A stretch of DNA of 64,000 nt from Martelella mediterranea (lineage in GTDB: Bacteria > Pseudomonadota > Alphaproteobacteria > Rhizobiales > Rhizobiaceae). The DNA lies in NCBI GenBank assembly GCA_003001975.1, contig PVUG01000009.1, forward strand, positions 156,847 through 220,846, read 5' to 3'. The translations under genes and the position numbers were made by a program. Shown one piece after another: positions 17,544 to 25,980 of the stretch. The notes under the pieces were generated by a model. It ran no database searches. It was given only the letters and a program-made list of their open reading frames with translations, and had not been told where the DNA came from. Each line of letters opens with the position of its first letter. The stretch's first letter is position 1.

Positions 17544-18526
17544 CCGGCGTCATTGTCACCGCACATGAGGATGTGTTTCCGGTTGCCGGAAGCTTCACCA
17601 TTTCGCGCGGTTCGCGCACGGAAATCCGCGTCGTCACCGTCACGCTTTCCCACGGCGAACATACCGGACGCGGCGAATGCGTGCCCTATGCCCGCTATGG
17701 CGAAACCGTCGATGGCGTGATTGCCGATATTCTGGCGCTGAAAGACGAAATCGCCGGCGGGCTCGACCGGACCGCGCTGCAAACGCGGATGAAGCCCGGT
17801 GCTGCGCGCAACGCACTCGACTGCGCCTTCTGGGATCTTGAGGCCAAGTGCGCGGGCAAACCGGTCTGGCAACTGGCAGGGCTTTCAAAACCCGGCCCGC
17901 TGACCACCGCCTACACCATCTCGCTCGGCACGCCGGAAAAAATGCGGGCCCAGGCGGCGGAAAACGCTCACCGGCCGCTGCTCAAGGTCAAGCTCGGCAC
18001 CGATGATGACCGCGGCCGGATCGAGGCCGTGCGCACAGGCGCGCCCGATGCCACGATCATCGTCGACGCCAATGAAGGCTGGACGGTCGAGGCCTATCAG
18101 CAACTCGCACCCGAACTGGTCCGCCTCGGCGTGGCGCTGGTGGAACAGCCGTTGCCGGCCGGCGACGACCAAGCCCTTGCCCATATCGACCGGCCGCTGC
18201 CGGTTTGCGCCGACGAAAGCTGCCATGCCCGCCCCTCTCTCGAAAGCCTCAAGGGCAAGTATGACGCAATCAACATCAAGATCGACAAGACCGGCGGCCT
18301 GACCGAAGCGCTGCTTTTGAAAAAGGCAGCAATGGAAGCCGGTTTCCAGATCATGACCGGCTGCATGCTCGGCACGTCGCTGGCCATGGCGCCGGCCATG
18401 CTGGTCGCAGACGGCGCCCCCTTCGTCGACCTCGACGGCCCGCTTCTGCTCGCAAAAGACCGCGAACCGGCAATCACCTTCGAAGGCTCGATCATGCATC
18501 CGGCCGACCCGGCGCTCTGGGGGTAG
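17540..18526 (+). CDS. dgcA: N-acetyl-D-glutamate racemase DgcA (enolase superfamily)
   Basis: 328 residues of the mandelate racemase/enolase superfamily, close to dipeptide epimerases. Catalytic Lys in LLKVKLG (Lys149/151), metal ligands Asp176 (IIVDANEG), Glu202 (LVEQPLP) and Asp225 (VCADES), and the opposite-face Lys247 in INIKIDKTGG. All key residues are intact. Often annotated as L-Ala-D/L-Glu epimerase; the coupling to dgcN (ATGA overlap) favours N-acetyl-D-glutamate to N-acetyl-L-glutamate racemisation. Which substrate is real cannot be settled from sequence alone. Confidence 0.83.
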   Translation: MTGVIVTAHEDVFPVAGSFTISRGSRTEIRVVTVTLSHGEHTGRGECVPYARYGETVDGVIADILALKDEIAGGLDRTALQTRMKPGAARNALDCAFWDLEAKCAGKPVWQLAGLSKPGPLTTAYTISLGTPEKMRAQAAENAHRPLLKVKLGTDDDRGRIEAVRTGAPDATIIVDANEGWTVEAYQQLAPELVRLGVALVEQPLPAGDDQALAHIDRPLPVCADESCHARPSLESLKGKYDAINIKIDKTGGLTEALLLKKAAMEAGFQIMTGCMLGTSLAMAPAMLVADGAPFVDLDGPLLLAKDREPAITFEGSIMHPADPALWG

Positions 18527-18659
18527 GAAGACCATCAGCCCTTCGCGGCCATCACTGCAAAAGTAAAACGCGGGAAGCCCGCCCGCCTACGCGAGCTTTG
18601 GCTATTCGGCCAAACCAATACAGCACTGCAGGTTTAAACAGCTCTCCTGCCCAACACGC

Positions 18660-18834
18660 CGTCACCCCGGCCTTGAGCCGGGGTCCAGGGCCACGCGGGA
18701 AACGTCGCAGGCCAATTGCGGCGTCCCGGCACTGCGATGGCAGCTATCGCCCCATCATCCACTAAGGTCATGATAATAAATTCAAATTCCTCTGCCATGC
18801 GGCTCTGGATGCCGGCTCAAGGCCGGCATGACGG
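18660..18834. repeat. REP-like mosaic palindrome, copy A
   Basis: Fills most of the 360-bp gap after dgcA. The left arm (CGTCACCCCGGCCTTGAGCC..., from 18660) and the right arm (CTCAAGGCCGGCATGACGG, ending 18834) are inverted copies about 110 bp apart, each itself a small hairpin around CTTGAG/CTCAAG. The same arms recur at 47900, 61321 and 63588. Non-coding; a transcription end or RNA-stability role is possible. Confidence 0.8.
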
Positions 18835-18886
18835 AATGTGAAAGCGGGATTATCAAGAAAAGCCTTTCCCTTTTACATTCGACGAC

Positions 18887-19555
18887 CTAACGCATGCGCG
18901 CGAAACTCATCGAGATGTGGGCGCGGCGCATGTGGCCGATGGCGTCGAGATTGTCGCTGCGCAGCGCTGTCAGGATATCGGCGGTTTCGCGGCAATAGAT
19001 CTCGGCCTCGTTTTCAAGGTCGATATCGGATGCGGTGATGGCCTGCAGCCAGATGCGGGCGGTGCGGAAATAAAGCCGCTCGCTGGCGTCCCGCAGCGGC
19101 CGGTTTTCCGTCAGTTTCAGAAGTTGCAGGAACATGTCGCGATCCAGCGCGGCAAAGGCCCGCGGCGACGGGTCCTGGCGCAGCGCTTCCGCGCGGGCGT
19201 TCAACACCCGGAATTCCTCGATCAGTTCCGGCGTCAGCGCCACCGGATCGAGACTTGTCACCAGCACCATCAGTTCCATGCGCAGGCGATAGACCTGGGC
19301 CAGTTCATCAAGATCGACATCGGTGACGATGGTGCCGACGCCATGGACCGATTGCAGCAGGCCTTCGTCTTCCAGCCGCGCCAGAACCCGCCGCAGGGGC
19401 GTGCGCGACATGCCGAACTCTTCGGCAAGGGCTGCTTCCGAAAGCTTTTCGCCGGGCGGATAGTCGAGCATGCAGATGCGCTCGCGGATGATGTCGTGGA
19501 TCTGCTCCAGCCGGTCGCGGCCGGTCGGCGCTTCGATCACCGTGTCCTCGTTCAT
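18887..19555 (-). CDS. GntR family transcriptional regulator (FCD/FadR type)
   Basis: 222 residues. Winged-helix DNA-binding domain at about 10-78 (LEQIHDIIRERICMLDYPPGEKLSEAALAEEFGMSRTPLRRVLARLEDEGLL), then an all-helical FCD ligand-binding domain with YRLRMELM and a C-terminal HMRRAH. ATG 19555 overlaps the stop of the M20 gene by 4 bp, so it is the last gene of the M24-M20-gntR operon. It probably controls that operon and the divergent aminotransferase through the palindrome at 22013. The effector is unknown; an acetylated or diamino acid is a reasonable guess. Confidence 0.88.
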   Translation of the reverse strand: MNEDTVIEAPTGRDRLEQIHDIIRERICMLDYPPGEKLSEAALAEEFGMSRTPLRRVLARLEDEGLLQSVHGVGTIVTDVDLDELAQVYRLRMELMVLVTSLDPVALTPELIEEFRVLNARAEALRQDPSPRAFAALDRDMFLQLLKLTENRPLRDASERLYFRTARIWLQAITASDIDLENEAEIYCRETADILTALRSDNLDAIGHMRRAHISMSFARMR

Positions 19556-20709
19556 GCCCAGTGCTCCCCAAGCCGGTCGAGCATGGTCAGGCACTGGGAA
19601 AGCTGTTCGGCGCTGATGAACTCATCGGGCTTGTGGGCCTGATCGATCGAGCCCGGCCCGCAGACCACGGCATCCATGCCGATTTCCTGAAAAAACCCGG
19701 CCTCCGTTCCGAAGGGCACAACATCGGCTTGGGCTTCCCCGGTCAGCGCGAAGGCAAGGTCGCGGGCGCTGTTGGCGTTTTTCGGAAAAAGCGCAGCCGC
19801 CTCGCCGATCACCTCCGTCTCGATGCCGGCTTCCGGCGTGTGCCGGCGCATTTCCGGCAGCAGCCGGGTGCGGCAATATTCGGCAATCTCCTGTTTCACA
19901 TAGCCAAGGTCTTCAGCCACCACCGGCCGCGTCTCCCATTTCAGCACCGCGCGCGGCGCAATCACATTATGCGACATGCCGCCTTCCAACCCGCCGACAT
20001 TGAGCGTCGCATAGGGCGGATCATAGCGCGAACCGACGGGCGTGCGCTGTTTCAGCCCGTCACGCAGTTCCATCAGCCGGGCAATATAGCGCGCGGCATA
20101 TTCCACGGCGTTGACCCCGGCATCGGGCGCGGAGGAATGGCCCGAGCGGCCGGTAAAGGTCACGGTATATTCGCAGCATCCCTTGTGCCCTTCGATCACT
20201 CGCATCAGCGTCGGTTCGCCGACGATCGCAAGGCCCGGACGCACTTCGCGGTCCTTCAGGTGTTCCACCAGCGCCTTTGCGCCGATGCAGCCGACCTCCT
20301 CGTCATGGGTGAAGGCGAAATGGATCAGCCGTTTTTCCGCCAGCGCGGCAAGTTCCTCGCGCCGGGCCAGGCAGCAGGCGATGAAGCCTTTCATGTCGCA
20401 GGTGCCGCGCCCGTAAAACCGGCCGTCGCGCTCGGTAAGCTCAAAGGGATCGCTCATCCACATATGTTCATCGACCGGGACCACGTCTGTATGGCCGGAA
20501 AGCATCAGCCCGCCGGCAATCTCGGGCCCGAGCGAGGCGAACAGATTGGCCTTGGTGCCGGTCTCGTCGGTGAAGATTTCCACCCGCGCGCCGACATCGG
20601 CCAGCCTGTCGGCGATATAGGCGATCACCGGCAGGTTGCTTTCAGACGAGACCGAGGGAAAGGCGACCAGATCGGCCAGAATATCGCGGCAGGCGGCAAG
20701 TTCGAACAT
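19552..20709 (-). CDS. M20 deacetylase, acetylornithine deacetylase (ArgE) type
   Basis: 385-residue zinc peptidase-fold amidohydrolase. Metal ligands in MLSGHTDVVPVDE, YGRGTCDMKGF and FTHDEEVGCIGA; dimerisation-domain HSSAPDAGVNAVEYA; VGGLEGGMSHNVIAPRA follows, as in ArgE. The usual ArgE reaction removes acetate from N-acetylornithine. In this context, next to dgcNA and an ectoine-hydrolase-like gene, N-acetyl-L-glutamate or N-acetyl-diaminobutyrate are also plausible substrates (inference). It is not DoeB, which belongs to a different (aspartoacylase-like) family. Starts 7 bp after the M24 gene. Confidence 0.85.
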   Translation of the reverse strand: MFELAACRDILADLVAFPSVSSESNLPVIAYIADRLADVGARVEIFTDETGTKANLFASLGPEIAGGLMLSGHTDVVPVDEHMWMSDPFELTERDGRFYGRGTCDMKGFIACCLARREELAALAEKRLIHFAFTHDEEVGCIGAKALVEHLKDREVRPGLAIVGEPTLMRVIEGHKGCCEYTVTFTGRSGHSSAPDAGVNAVEYAARYIARLMELRDGLKQRTPVGSRYDPPYATLNVGGLEGGMSHNVIAPRAVLKWETRPVVAEDLGYVKQEIAEYCRTRLLPEMRRHTPEAGIETEVIGEAAALFPKNANSARDLAFALTGEAQADVVPFGTEAGFFQEIGMDAVVCGPGSIDQAHKPDEFISAEQLSQCLTMLDRLGEHWA

Positions 20710-20716
20710 CTGCGCT

Positions 20717-21895
20717 TCAGCCTTTCACAAACAGCTTGCGCTCGATATTGCAGAGCGCTTCGGCGGTGCCGTCTTCCCGGATGAGAATGGTCTCGGTGAT
20801 TTCGAGGCCCCAGTCATCCATCCACAGGCCCGGCATGAAATGCAGCGTCATGCCCGGTTTCAACAGCGTATCGTCGCTGGTGCGGATGCTGACGGTGTGC
20901 TCGCCCCAGTCCGGCGGATAGGCAAGGCCGGTGGCATAGCCGCAGCGGTTCGGCCGCTCGATACCAATCTTCCAGAGCTCCCTTTCCATGGCCGCGGCAA
21001 TATCGCCGGCGCGGTTTCCCGCACGCGCCGCCTCGATCCCGGCATTGAGCCCGGCCACGGCCGCATCCGCCGCCGCTTTCATGTAATCCGGCGGCGTGCC
21101 GAAAAAGACGGTGCGTGACAGCGGCGCATGGTAGCGGCGATAGCAGCCCGCCTGCTCGATAAACGTCGCCTCGCCCATGCGGAAATCATCGGCGTTCCAG
21201 GTCAGGTGCGGGGCGGAGGCGTCGCGGCCCGATGGCAGAAGCGGCATGATGGCGGGATAATCGCCCCAGGCGTCGTCGGCTCCTTCGATTGCGGTTTTCA
21301 TCAGTTCGCCGACGAAACGGTTCTTTTTCATGCCCGGTTCGGCGATCTCCATGGCATGCGACATCACCCTGTCGGAAATCTTCGCCGCCTTGCGCATGAA
21401 GGCGATCTCCTCATCCGACTTGACCACGCGCTGCCAGTCGACAAGGCCGGAACCGTCCTTGATCGTCGCATCGGGAAGGCCGTCGACCAGCGCCTTGTGC
21501 CCGGCTGCGGAATAGTAATAGGCGGTCATCTCCACGCCGATGCGGTTCCGGCCATGGCCGAGGTCCCTGATCTTGTCGGCAAGATCGTCCATCGGGTGAC
21601 AATCGGCGGCCTGCACAAACCGGTCGGCGTAATAGAGGATATGATCCTCATCGATGTAGGATGTGCGCCGCGCGCCGTTGGCATCCATCAGCCGGCCCCA
21701 CCAGAACGGCATTCCTTCCCGCGTCACCAGCACGGCCTGATCGACATAAAACGACCAGCCGTCATAACCGGTCAGCCAGTTCATGCCGGCAGGCGCTGTG
21801 ACGACCAGCACATCGATGCCCCAGGCGTCCATCGCCTTTCGGGTCAATGCCAGGCGGCGGTCATATTCGGATCGGGAGAAAGGCAGCGCTGGCAT
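20717..21895 (-). CDS. M24 family hydrolase, ectoine hydrolase (DoeA)-like
   Basis: 392 residues with a creatinase N-terminal domain (about 1-165, NWLTGYDGWSFYVDQAV) and a pita-bread catalytic domain. The metal-binding Asp pair of true M24 peptidases is missing (IEQAGCYRRYHAPLSRT in place of IDAG...SDITRT), as in metal-free creatinase and in DoeA. DYPAIMPLLPSG, SAPHLTWN and YPPDWGEHTV closely follow DoeA as I remember it. It may open ectoine or a related cyclic amidine; no doeBCD or ectoine transporter is seen here. First gene of a three-gene operon; GAGGG precedes ATG 21895. Confidence 0.78.
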   Translation of the reverse strand: MPALPFSRSEYDRRLALTRKAMDAWGIDVLVVTAPAGMNWLTGYDGWSFYVDQAVLVTREGMPFWWGRLMDANGARRTSYIDEDHILYYADRFVQAADCHPMDDLADKIRDLGHGRNRIGVEMTAYYYSAAGHKALVDGLPDATIKDGSGLVDWQRVVKSDEEIAFMRKAAKISDRVMSHAMEIAEPGMKKNRFVGELMKTAIEGADDAWGDYPAIMPLLPSGRDASAPHLTWNADDFRMGEATFIEQAGCYRRYHAPLSRTVFFGTPPDYMKAAADAAVAGLNAGIEAARAGNRAGDIAAAMERELWKIGIERPNRCGYATGLAYPPDWGEHTVSIRTSDDTLLKPGMTLHFMPGLWMDDWGLEITETILIREDGTAEALCNIERKLFVKG

Positions 21896-22012
21896 GGTTC
21901 CCTCGTTTTATTTGTGCACAACAGTCGCAGGTGATCGGAAACAAGCATAAAAAGAAACGAAAATAGACAAATTTAAGCCCGTTTCCGGGTTGACTTTCAA
22001 GCCTTGTCGCTC

Positions 22013-22026
22013 TGTTGTATACAACA
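22013..22026. promoter_or_regulatory. Perfect 14-bp palindrome, likely GntR operator
   Basis: TGTTGTATACAACA is fully self-complementary and has the TTGTATACAA form seen for many FCD-type GntR regulators. It lies between the divergent M24 operon (start 21895) and the aminotransferase gene (start 22117). TTGACT at 21990-21995 upstream suits a -35, which places the palindrome on the -10 region of the rightward promoter. The regulator is most likely the GntR protein of the same locus. Confidence 0.7.
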
Positions 22027-22116
22027 CGTTTTCCGTGTCCGGCGCAACAGGTTTCAAACGTCAAAACACAGCCCGGACGACGCATTGCTTCAACCATCCG
22101 GCCCGCGAGGACAATG

Positions 22117-23487
22117 ATGCTCACAAACGACCAGCTCGACCGTTTCGACCGCGAGAATTTCTTCCACCCCTCGACCCATCTCGCCCAGCATGCGCGCGGC
22201 GCAAGCGCCAGCCGCATCGTCAAGACGGGCAAGGGCGTGTTCATCGAGGATCGTGACGGCAAGAAGCTGCTCGACGCATTCGGCGGGCTTTACTGCGTCA
22301 ATGTCGGCTATGGCCGCGAAAGCATCATCGAGGCGATTGCCGATCAGGCGCGGGAGCTCGCCTATTACCACGCCTATGCCGGCCACGGCACGGAAGCGGC
22401 GATCAATCTGGCAAAGATGGTGATGGACCGCGCGCCGGAGCATATGTCCAAGGTCTATTTCGGCCTGTCGGGGTCGGACGCCAACGAGACCAATATCAAG
22501 CTTGTCTGGTACTACAACAACATCCTCGGCCGGCCGGAGAAGAAGAAGATCATCTCGCGCTGGCGCGGCTATCATGGCTCCGGGCTGATGACCGGTTCGC
22601 TGACCGGCCTTCCCGGCTTCCAGAAGAAATTCGACCTGCCGCTGGAAAAGGTGTTCCACACCACAGCCCCCTATTATTTCCGCCGCAAGGATCTCGCCAT
22701 GAGCGAAGCCGATTTCGTGGCCTATTGCGTCGCCGAACTCGAACACCGCATCGAGCGCGAGGGCGCGGATACGATTGCCGCCTTCATCGGCGAGCCGGTT
22801 TTGGGCACCGGCGGCCTTGTCCCGCCGCCGGAAGGCTATTGGGAAGCGATTTCCGCCGTTCTGGAAAAACACGACATCCTGCTGATCGCCGATGAGGTGG
22901 TTACCGGTTTTGGCCGTCTCGGCTCGATGTTCGGCTCGGCGCATTTCAACCTGAAGCCAGATCTCATCACCATCGCCAAGGGGCTGACGTCGGCCTATGC
23001 GCCGCTTTCCGGCAGCATCGTTTCGGAGAAGATGTGGAAGGTGCTGGAACAGGGCACCGATGAAAACGGCCCGATCGGCCACGGCTGGACCTATTCCGCG
23101 CACCCGATCGGCGCGGCGGCGGGCGTTGCCAATCTGAAGCTGATCGACGAGTTGGGCCTGGTGAAGAATGCCGGCGAGACCGGCGCCTATTTCCGCGCCG
23201 CCATGCAGGATGCGCTGGGCGAACACGCCCATGTCGGCGATGTGCGCGGCGAAGGCATGCTGCTGGCCGTGGAATTCGTGAAGGACCGCGAGACCCGCAC
23301 CTTCTTCGATCCGGAAGAAAAGATCGGCTACAAGCTGGCCGCCGCCCTGCTGTCGGAAGGCGTGATTGCCCGGGCCATGCCGGAAGGCGACATTCTGGGC
23401 TATGCCCCGCCGCTGTGCCTCACCCGCGAGGAAGCCGACCAGATCGTCGCGGCGACGAAGAAAGCGGTGAACGCAGTCCTCGGCTGA
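22117..23487 (+). CDS. Class III aminotransferase (omega-amino acid/diamine type)
   Basis: 456-residue PLP enzyme of fold type I. GLYCVNVGYGRE, GLSGSDANETNIKLVWYYNN, SRWRGYHGSGLMTGSLTG, DEVVTGFGRLGSMFG and the PLP lysine in TIAKGLTSAYAPLSG are conserved for the omega-transaminase group acting on beta-alanine, putrescine or similar amines with pyruvate. ATG 22117 is chosen because GAGG ends six bases upstream; 22114 also begins ATG but is too close. It could serve as a DoeD-like diaminobutyrate transaminase given the M24 neighbour, but the exact substrate is unknown. Single gene, divergent from the M24 operon. Confidence 0.88.
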   Translation: MLTNDQLDRFDRENFFHPSTHLAQHARGASASRIVKTGKGVFIEDRDGKKLLDAFGGLYCVNVGYGRESIIEAIADQARELAYYHAYAGHGTEAAINLAKMVMDRAPEHMSKVYFGLSGSDANETNIKLVWYYNNILGRPEKKKIISRWRGYHGSGLMTGSLTGLPGFQKKFDLPLEKVFHTTAPYYFRRKDLAMSEADFVAYCVAELEHRIEREGADTIAAFIGEPVLGTGGLVPPPEGYWEAISAVLEKHDILLIADEVVTGFGRLGSMFGSAHFNLKPDLITIAKGLTSAYAPLSGSIVSEKMWKVLEQGTDENGPIGHGWTYSAHPIGAAAGVANLKLIDELGLVKNAGETGAYFRAAMQDALGEHAHVGDVRGEGMLLAVEFVKDRETRTFFDPEEKIGYKLAAALLSEGVIARAMPEGDILGYAPPLCLTREEADQIVAATKKAVNAVLG

Positions 23488-23535
23488 CAAGGGCTTGGAA
23501 AGGATTGTCCCCGGCGCATCCGGGGGCAAGCCTTT

Positions 23536-23742
23536 TCAGTGATGACCGATGACGTGCTGCACAAGGCGCAGCACCAGATGCAGTGCCAGAAACATGGCAC
23601 CGAAAAGCAGGATGACATGGGCAAGCGGGGTCAGCAGACTGCCCTCGATATCGCCCGCAACATCGCGATAGTGATAAAGGCCGAAGCGTATGGTCAAGGT
23701 GGCAAGGCCGATCACCACCAGCACAAGGCCGGCTAGTTTCAT
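23536..23742 (-). CDS. Small two-helix membrane protein
   Basis: 68 residues: helix 1 MKLAGLVLVVIGLATLTIRF, linker HYRDVAGDIEGSL, helix 2 LAHVILLFGAMFLALHLVLRLV, ending VIGHH. ATG 23742 has AGGGAG upstream; the longer frame to 23919 is not supported. It lies 176 bp downstream of the thiY stop in the same direction and may be transcribed alone. Family not recognised. Confidence 0.6.
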   Translation of the reverse strand: MKLAGLVLVVIGLATLTIRFGLYHYRDVAGDIEGSLLTPLAHVILLFGAMFLALHLVLRLVQHVIGHH

Positions 23743-23918
23743 GTTCCGATCTCCCTGAGGCGCTCGAGCGTTTACGAGATCGGTCTCTTTGGGGCAGCAG
23801 GACGCCGCCCGTCTTTCAAAATGCACAAAAGACCGAAACGCGAAAGACGGCCACCGGCCGCCTTTCGGTATTTTCGTATCTTCTATCGTGCTTTTGTGGC
23901 GATTTAAGGCCAGCGTCA

Positions 23919-24860
23919 CTATTGCTCCGCAAGCGAAACCGAAATTTCCGAAACCGCGGGCGCTTCCTCGATCAAGCCGTTTGCCGCCATGAACGCGCCG
24001 AAGCGCTGGTAGCGACCGGCATCGAAGGCCGCCGGGCTCTTGGCAAAGCGAGAGACGGTATCGGTAAAGGCTGCACGATTCAGTTCGTCATCAAGATCAG
24101 GATAGGCCTCGGCGAACAGGCCCCAGGCCTCGTCCGGGTGATTGGTGATGAACACCGTCGCTTTCTCGACGGCATCGAGAAAACGCGGCAGGCGGTCATC
24201 GTCGAGCAGTTCGCTGCGGGTCACATAGATCAGCTCGTCATAGACCGGAACGCCGTTCTCTTCCGGGAAAAAGGCGCGGCCCTCCTCGCCTTCGATGGCC
24301 ATCTGGGTCAGCTCGAAATTGCGGAACGCGCCGATCGTGGCATCCACCTGGCCGGAAAGAAGCGACTGGGTGAGCGCGAAATTGACATTGACGAGGGTGA
24401 TGTCATCCCGCGACAGACCGGTGCTTTCAAGCATGGCGGAGACGACCGCCTCCTCGATCCCGGCGACGGAAAAGCCGATTTTCCTGCCCTTCAGGTCGGA
24501 AAGCGACTGCACCGGACCATCCGCCATCACCGTCAGCGTATTGAGGGGCGTGGACACCAGCGTGCCGAAACGCTTGATGTCGATGCCTGCGGCATGGTCG
24601 AGATAGAGGTTGGGCTGGTAGTGAACGCCGATATCGGCCCGGCCGGACGCCACCATGCGCGGCACCATGGATGGATCGGCCGGCGGCACCAGCGTCACCT
24701 CCAGTTCTTCGTCTTCGAAATAGCCCTGCTGCTGGGCGACCACCAGAGGCGCATGGTCCGGGTTCACATACCATTCGAGAATGACATCGAGCTTGTCATT
24801 GGCAGCGGCCATGCCGGGCAACAATGTCAGCGCGGCAATCAGGGTCAGTTTCTTGAGCAT
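23919..24860 (-). CDS. thiY: ABC transporter substrate-binding protein, ThiY-like (NMT1 family)
   Basis: 313 residues. Sec signal peptide MLKKLTLIAALTLLPGMAAA, then an NMT1/THI5-like periplasmic binding fold (LDVILEWYVNPDHAPLVVAQQQGYF, MVPRMVASGRADIGVHYQPN, LKGRKIGFSVAGIEEA). This group binds thiamine pyrimidine precursors such as formylaminopyrimidine. The TPP riboswitch upstream of the operon supports a thiamine-salvage role. Last gene of the thiX-thiY pair, 31 bp after thiX. Acts in the periplasm. Confidence 0.85.
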   Translation of the reverse strand: MLKKLTLIAALTLLPGMAAANDKLDVILEWYVNPDHAPLVVAQQQGYFEDEELEVTLVPPADPSMVPRMVASGRADIGVHYQPNLYLDHAAGIDIKRFGTLVSTPLNTLTVMADGPVQSLSDLKGRKIGFSVAGIEEAVVSAMLESTGLSRDDITLVNVNFALTQSLLSGQVDATIGAFRNFELTQMAIEGEEGRAFFPEENGVPVYDELIYVTRSELLDDDRLPRFLDAVEKATVFITNHPDEAWGLFAEAYPDLDDELNRAAFTDTVSRFAKSPAAFDAGRYQRFGAFMAANGLIEEAPAVSEISVSLAEQ

Positions 24861-24891
24861 TCATTCCTCCTTGTCAGGACAGTCCGGCCGC

Positions 24892-25647
24892 TCATGGCTG
24901 TGGCGACCAGCGGGTGAAAAAGGGAGCGGCGAGATCCACCGCCTTTCGAAACAGAACGGCTTCCAGCGCCAGGATCAGCATGGCCGCAAACACGGTTTCG
25001 CCCTGCATGCGGGCATTGGCCTGCACCATGACGAAGCCGAGACCGCCGGCAGCGCCAACCCATTCGCCGACGACCGCGCCCAGCGGCGCAAGCGGTGCGG
25101 CAATGCGCAGGCCGGAGAACAGCTGCGGCATGGCCAGCGGAAGCCTGATGAGGACGAGGAGTTGCCAGTGGCCGGCGCCATCGAGATGCGCGGCCTTGAC
25201 GATGGCACTGTCGGTGCGGGCAAGGCCGTCGGCAAAATTGGAGGCGACCGGAAAGAACACGATGATCGTCGTCATCACCACCTTGGACGCGATGCCGAAG
25301 CCGAACCAGAGCACCAGCATGGGCGCGATGACGAACACGGGGAAGGATTGCAGCACCACCAGCGCAGGCCAGACCAGCCGGCCGAAACGGGGAAAGCCCG
25401 CAAGCAGAAAGGCCGCACCGGCGCCGAACAACGCACCGGCGGCAAAGCCTGCGATGATCTCACGCAGCGTGACCAGCGCTTCGGAAAAAAGATAGGCGTG
25501 TCCGCTCCACAGCCTGACCGCGACGGAAAGCGGGGCGGGCAGGATATAGCGCGGCAGCGCAAAAACCATGACCACCGCCTGCCAGAGCAGGATCAGGGCG
25601 CAAACCACCAGACAAAATCGGAAAACCGCATAAAGGCTCTGCTTCAA
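24892..25647 (-). CDS. thiX: ABC transporter permease, ThiX-like
   Basis: About 251 residues with six hydrophobic helices and the binding-protein-dependent permease EAA-type loop (AAHLDGAGHWQLLVLIRLPLAMPQLFSGLRIA). Pairs with ThiY for uptake of pyrimidine precursors of thiamine. Two starts are possible: GTG 25665 with no ribosome site, or TTG 25647 with GGAG seven bases upstream, which I prefer. First gene after the TPP riboswitch. No ATP-binding (ThiZ) gene adjoins it in this window, so the ATPase must be encoded elsewhere. Confidence 0.85.
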   Translation of the reverse strand: MKQSLYAVFRFCLVVCALILLWQAVVMVFALPRYILPAPLSVAVRLWSGHAYLFSEALVTLREIIAGFAAGALFGAGAAFLLAGFPRFGRLVWPALVVLQSFPVFVIAPMLVLWFGFGIASKVVMTTIIVFFPVASNFADGLARTDSAIVKAAHLDGAGHWQLLVLIRLPLAMPQLFSGLRIAAPLAPLGAVVGEWVGAAGGLGFVMVQANARMQGETVFAAMLILALEAVLFRKAVDLAAPFFTRWSPQP

Positions 25648-25726
25648 CGCCCCTCTCCCCGGCACAGCCGGGCAGCGGACGTAACAAAACAGGCTGATAT
25701 TCTGGGCGTGTCGCTCAACACCAAAC

Positions 25727-25814
25727 TCCGTTCCTACGCCGGCATGACCCGGATCAGGTTCAAGGGTTCGGCAAACGCCATCTCAGCATCTTCCACGAAG
25801 ATCGCACCCCTCGG
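25727..25814 (-). promoter_or_regulatory. TPP riboswitch (THI element)
   Basis: On the minus strand the thi-box order is complete: GAGGGGTGC at the 5' end, CTGAGATGG (J3-2 pyrimidine-sensing core), then CCCTTGAACCTGATCCGGGT and ATGCCGGCGTAGG. These are the conserved TPP aptamer segments. The aptamer ends about 80 nt before the thiX start. Control is probably at translation initiation or by early termination; I see no strong separate terminator between aptamer and thiX. Confidence 0.93.
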
Positions 25815-25980
25815 ATGGGCATATCTATGACCACGTCGGCCGGCCCGGTCAAGGGGCGCAGACAAATGCTTCGGCGGCAAAAAACCAACCGAATTGAGTC
25901 AATTACGTGTATTACATCCTAAAGTTGCCCTAAAGATTGGCGAAAAGCGAAATTTTCAGCTACCGTTCACAAAAACAGAC

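Noticed and set aside
18660..18834. CRISPR-like array from the repeated palindromes
   Set aside because: Only two inverted arms per locus, no regular direct repeats and spacers, no cas genes.
19552..20709. M20 protein as DoeB (N-acetyl-diaminobutyrate deacetylase)
   Set aside because: DoeB belongs to the aspartoacylase-like family; this protein has M20/ArgE motifs. Only the activity, not the family, could be shared.
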